A stretch of DNA of 39,195 nt from Microbispora sp. (GTDB lineage Bacteria; Actinomycetota; Actinomycetes; Streptosporangiales; Streptosporangiaceae): positions 1 to 39,195 of the forward strand of contig JADGHC010000003.1 of the NCBI GenBank assembly GCA_019689655.1, written 5' to 3'. The position numbers were made by a program, and so were the translations under genes. Shown one piece after another: positions 36,558 to 39,195 of the stretch. Numbering within the stretch: position 1 is the stretch's first letter; each line of letters starts with the position of its first letter. The notes under the pieces were generated by a model. It was given only the letters and a program-made list of their open reading frames with translations, made no database searches and was not told the origin of the DNA.

Positions 36558-37574
36558 ATGCCGCAAGTCGTCACCGCAGAAAATTTGATCGAGTTCACGC
36601 AGACGGGGAAGGCACCTGAATTCAAGCCGCCCGAGCCAGCCCAGGCGGATGCGGAGCCGAAGAAAGAAACGCCCGCAATTCCTGCACGCGATGAGGCCGG
36701 AAAGTTTACAAAGCAATCCGAGGATGCTAAAAGCGAACCTGCATCGGAGGCTCCCGCTTCTCCCAAGAAGAAGGAGATCGACGATGAGGATCTTCCCGAG
36801 GTGGTGCGCCGGAAGATTGACAAAAAGCACAGGCAAATGAAAGAGGCCGAAGAGTTCGCAAGGTCAGAAGCCCTGCGAGCGTTAGCGGCAGAGCGGCGGG
36901 CAGAGCAACTCGAGCGAGAACTCGAGGCATATCGCAAGAAGTCAGGGCCCGCGCCGGTTCAAACTGAGGCTCATTCCGAGCCCAAGCCGGAAGACTTCGC
37001 CACGGTCGCCGAATATACGGACGCATTGGTGCGATACCGCGTGGAGCAGACACTCCGCGAGGAACGAGCCAAAGCGGCGCATGAGGCGGCAGAGAGAGAG
37101 AAAGCCGAGCGTGCTCGGACTTTCGGCGAACGTCTCAACGCAGCCAAGTCCAAGTACGACGATTTCGAGGATGTGTTGACCTCAATTCGAGGTACAGATC
37201 TCGACCGCGTCCATGCGGACGTGACCGAGTACATCCAGGAGTCGGAACACGGCCCCGATCTGCTCTACCACCTCGCCAAGCATCCGGATGTTCTCGACCG
37301 ACTTCGCAAACTGTCGCCGCGTCGGTTTATCGCCGAGCTCGGCAAACTGGAAGCGAAGTGGGAGGAACAGACGCCGCCCGCGAAGGAAGAAACACCGACG
37401 CTGAGTGACGTTGCAACGCCCGCGAAGCGACCAGTCTCAAAGGCCCCTCCGCCGATCGCGCCGCTGGATACAGCGGGCATTGCGCCGGTGGCGAAGAAGC
37501 CCGAAGAGATGACTGTGGCAGAACTTCGGGAATTTCGCCGCCAGCAGGAGCGCGAGAAGCGCGCTCGCGCATGA
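36558..37574 (+). CDS. Scaffolding protein
   Basis: 338 residues (P22 gp8 is 303), placed between portal and coat. It is very charged: an acidic/Pro-rich first part (KKETPAIPARDEAGKFTKQS), long helices (RQMKEAEEFARSEALRALAA, RAEQLERELEAYRKKSG) and a basic helical C-terminus (TVAELREFRRQQEREKRARA) like the coat-binding end of P22 scaffold. It would be inside the procapsid and leave before DNA enters. Confidence 0.82.
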   Translation: MPQVVTAENLIEFTQTGKAPEFKPPEPAQADAEPKKETPAIPARDEAGKFTKQSEDAKSEPASEAPASPKKKEIDDEDLPEVVRRKIDKKHRQMKEAEEFARSEALRALAAERRAEQLERELEAYRKKSGPAPVQTEAHSEPKPEDFATVAEYTDALVRYRVEQTLREERAKAAHEAAEREKAERARTFGERLNAAKSKYDDFEDVLTSIRGTDLDRVHADVTEYIQESEHGPDLLYHLAKHPDVLDRLRKLSPRRFIAELGKLEAKWEEQTPPAKEETPTLSDVATPAKRPVSKAPPPIAPLDTAGIAPVAKKPEEMTVAELREFRRQQEREKRARA

Positions 37575-37620
37575 GCAGCCGGTGAGGGGGTTGGTGTGAA
37601 CCTCTTTCTGGAGCACTGCT

Positions 37621-38967
37621 GTGTCAAACAACCTGCTGACGATCAGCTACATCACAAATGAGGGGCTGGTCGTCCTCGAAAACGAACTCGTATTCACGGA
37701 CGGCGTCGACAAACAATACTCGTCCGAGTTTGCCGTGTCGGGCGCGAAGATCGGCGCGGTCTGCAACGTCCGCCGTCCGCCTCGCTACCTCGGTACGTTC
37801 GGTCCCGCGCTGAACGTCGAGGACACCAACGAGACCTACATTCCGGTCCCGTTGAACTATCAGTTCCACGTTGACGTGCAGTTCACGACGGCCGATCTGC
37901 TGCTGTCGATGGACCAGTTCCGCTCCCGCGTGCTGCAGCCGATCATGGCGACTGTCGCGAACCGCGTGGACTCGGACGGCCTGTACTTCGCGTATCAGCA
38001 GACCGCGCAGGCGGTGGGCACGTTCGGCACGCCGGCGGCGTCCTACCTCACCTACGCACTGGCGAACGCGCAGCTGGTCAACGAAGCGGTGCCAGCCGGT
38101 CCGCGTCGCGTGTGTATCGACCCGATCACCGCGGCGTATGCGGCCGATGGCGTTAAGGGGCTGTTCAACCCGCAGATCAACATCAGCGAGTTCTACCGCA
38201 AGGGCATGATCAACCGGGAGACGGCGGGTCTCGACTGGTATACCGATCAGAACGTCGTCTCGTTCCAGACGGGGCCGGGCGGTGGCTCGCCGACGCTGGC
38301 CAACGTCGCGCACAGCGGCATCATCTCGAGCGGCTGGGCGCAGCAGGGCTTCATCGAGACCACCGGCTGGACTGCTGCCGCAGCGCCTCGCGTGAAGGTC
38401 GGCGACATCATCCAGATCGCTGGCGTATACCCGGTCAACCCGCAGTCGCGCACCCGCTACGGCAACACGCTGAAGCAGTTCGTGGTGCTGCCGCCGGGCG
38501 GCTATCTGCCGAACCCTGTGGGCACCGCCACCCCGGGCCTGAAGTTTGCGCCGGCAACGCTGGCCAGCGGCACTTTCAACGAAGTCACTGGCGAGTACAG
38601 CTCAACCGCGGCCGGCGCTCTCTCGATCATGATCGGCGAGGTGGCGATCACCGGCGGGCAGTTCCAGAACTGCACCGCGCCGAGTTCGGCCACTGCGGCG
38701 ATCACGGTCAATGGGGGCGCGCCGGCTGGCACGGTGAGTCCGCAGGGCATCGCGTATCACCGAACCGCGTTCGCGCTGGCGTCGGCGGACCTGCCGCTGC
38801 CGCGTGGCGTGCAGGATGCGGCCCGCGCGAGCGATCCGGACATCGGCATGTCGATGCGCATGGTGACGCAGTACACCATCAACAACGACGCCATGCCGAC
38901 CCGCGTCGACATCCTCTACGGCTGGGCGAGCCTGTACCGCAACATGGCCGTCCGCGTCCTGAGCTAA
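37621..38967 (+). CDS. Major capsid protein, P22 coat family
   Basis: GTG start with GGAG 9 nt upstream. 448 residues (P22 gp5 is 430). The N-terminus (SNNLLTISYITNEGLVVLEN), the central YRKGMINRETAGLDWYTDQN and the later VKVGDIIQIAGVYPVN follow P22 coat order. Segment GEVAITGGQFQNCTAPSSAT may be an insertion-domain-like beta part. It builds the T=7-type shell with the scaffold and portal just upstream. Confidence 0.88.
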   Translation: MSNNLLTISYITNEGLVVLENELVFTDGVDKQYSSEFAVSGAKIGAVCNVRRPPRYLGTFGPALNVEDTNETYIPVPLNYQFHVDVQFTTADLLLSMDQFRSRVLQPIMATVANRVDSDGLYFAYQQTAQAVGTFGTPAASYLTYALANAQLVNEAVPAGPRRVCIDPITAAYAADGVKGLFNPQINISEFYRKGMINRETAGLDWYTDQNVVSFQTGPGGGSPTLANVAHSGIISSGWAQQGFIETTGWTAAAAPRVKVGDIIQIAGVYPVNPQSRTRYGNTLKQFVVLPPGGYLPNPVGTATPGLKFAPATLASGTFNEVTGEYSSTAAGALSIMIGEVAITGGQFQNCTAPSSATAAITVNGGAPAGTVSPQGIAYHRTAFALASADLPLPRGVQDAARASDPDIGMSMRMVTQYTINNDAMPTRVDILYGWASLYRNMAVRVLS

Positions 38968-38982
38968 TCGGAGATCATGCAC

Positions 38983-39195
38983 ATGTCATACACCAATCCC
39001 GGGCCCGCAGTGACTACGGGCAGCACAGTCGGCGGACTCAATAGCCCGGACACGATGGGCGCGTCGCCGGACAGTCTGATTTCGTTCCACGGCGCGACGC
39101 CGATCGCGCAGCAGACTGTGACAGGCGCTCGCGATGACGGCACGGCGTTGGCGAGTTTGCTGACGGCGCTCGCCAACCTCGGACTGATCGTCGAC
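38983..39195 (+). CDS. Small head protein, 5' part (continues at 100-117)
   Basis: ATG 38983 has GGAG 9 nt upstream, which favours it over ATG 38977. The part shown is MSYTNPGPAVTTGSTVGGLN ... ISFHGATPIAQQTVTGARDD ... ANLGLIVD. It runs out at the window end and is completed by bases 100-117, for 76 residues in total. Directly follows the coat gene. Small proteins with an ISF-x-GATP-(I/V)-AQ motif after coat are often called head fibre/decoration proteins. Confidence 0.8.
   Translation, partial: MSYTNPGPAVTTGSTVGGLNSPDTMGASPDSLISFHGATPIAQQTVTGARDDGTALASLLTALANLGLIVD
39097..39195. repeat. Right copy of 99-bp terminal overlap
   Basis: Identical to 1-99. See the left copy: the gene in it continues across the join, so the repeat is the same locus read twice. 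Confidence 0.95.

Noticed and set aside
1-39195. CRISPR array, IS element or transposase
   Set aside because: No regularly spaced repeats and no transposase motif were found on either strand.

Overview
The window is one complete, circularly permuted genome of a temperate, short-tailed (podovirus) phage with a P22-type virion gene order. The last 99 bases repeat the first 99 exactly, and one small head gene reads continuously through that join. The unit genome is therefore about 39,096 bp, and the repeat looks like an assembly overlap of a circular or headful-permuted molecule rather than a true terminal repeat. Base composition is GC-rich. A lipoprotein with a lipobox, an exported protein and a tailspike-type fibre point to a Gram-negative host, probably a proteobacterium. 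The host genus cannot be read from the sequence. The attachment core is a 3' half of a tRNA-Thr(UGU) gene, present once and flanked by four copies of an 11-bp arm-type repeat. This is an attP, so the molecule shown is the free phage form, not an integrated prophage.

Layout. The immunity region (about 23.76-24.6 kb) has a short CI-like repressor on the minus strand and a Cro-like protein on the plus strand. ACGGnnnnCCGT operators lie on both sides of the repressor gene. From it, one operon runs leftward (23755 to 14830, minus strand): many small overlapping early genes, an Ead/Ea22-like protein, a RecA-fold ATPase, a conserved recombination-associated protein, a DUF1364 putative nuclease, a J-domain protein, a DUF4224 excisionase candidate and a tyrosine integrase that ends at attP. 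A second small HTH gene (22564-22749, plus strand) lies against this operon, opposite a strong leftward promoter. The other operon runs rightward from cro: small early genes, an HNH endonuclease, a replication initiator with an iteron-rich centre, a DnaB-like helicase, a cytosine-5 DNA methyltransferase, an XRE regulator, a PD-(D/E)XK-like nuclease, an exported protein and a GroES-like protein.

The same rightward direction continues into the virion genes: small and large terminase, portal, scaffold and coat. Across the window junction it continues with small head proteins, gp4-like and gp10-like tail accessory factors, a sulfotransferase-like and a 2-oxoglutarate dioxygenase-like protein, three DNA-ejection proteins and two tail fibre/tailspike proteins that share an N-terminal anchor. 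A lysis cassette (coiled-coil/TM protein, DUF5675 protein, holin-like protein, lipoprotein) ends at 14436. The two operons converge there, and a leftward terminator sits between them.

The main points for a second look are: the sulfotransferase plus dioxygenase pair inside the tail module; an identical type of beta-rich domain inserted in both the gp4- and gp10-like proteins; the nested second HTH switch; apparently leaderless cI and cro transcripts; a repressor without a cleavage domain; DUF5675 as the only lysin candidate; an antisense membrane ORF in the gp4/gp10 gap; the phage GroES-like protein; and re-used 5' gene segments in the early operons.
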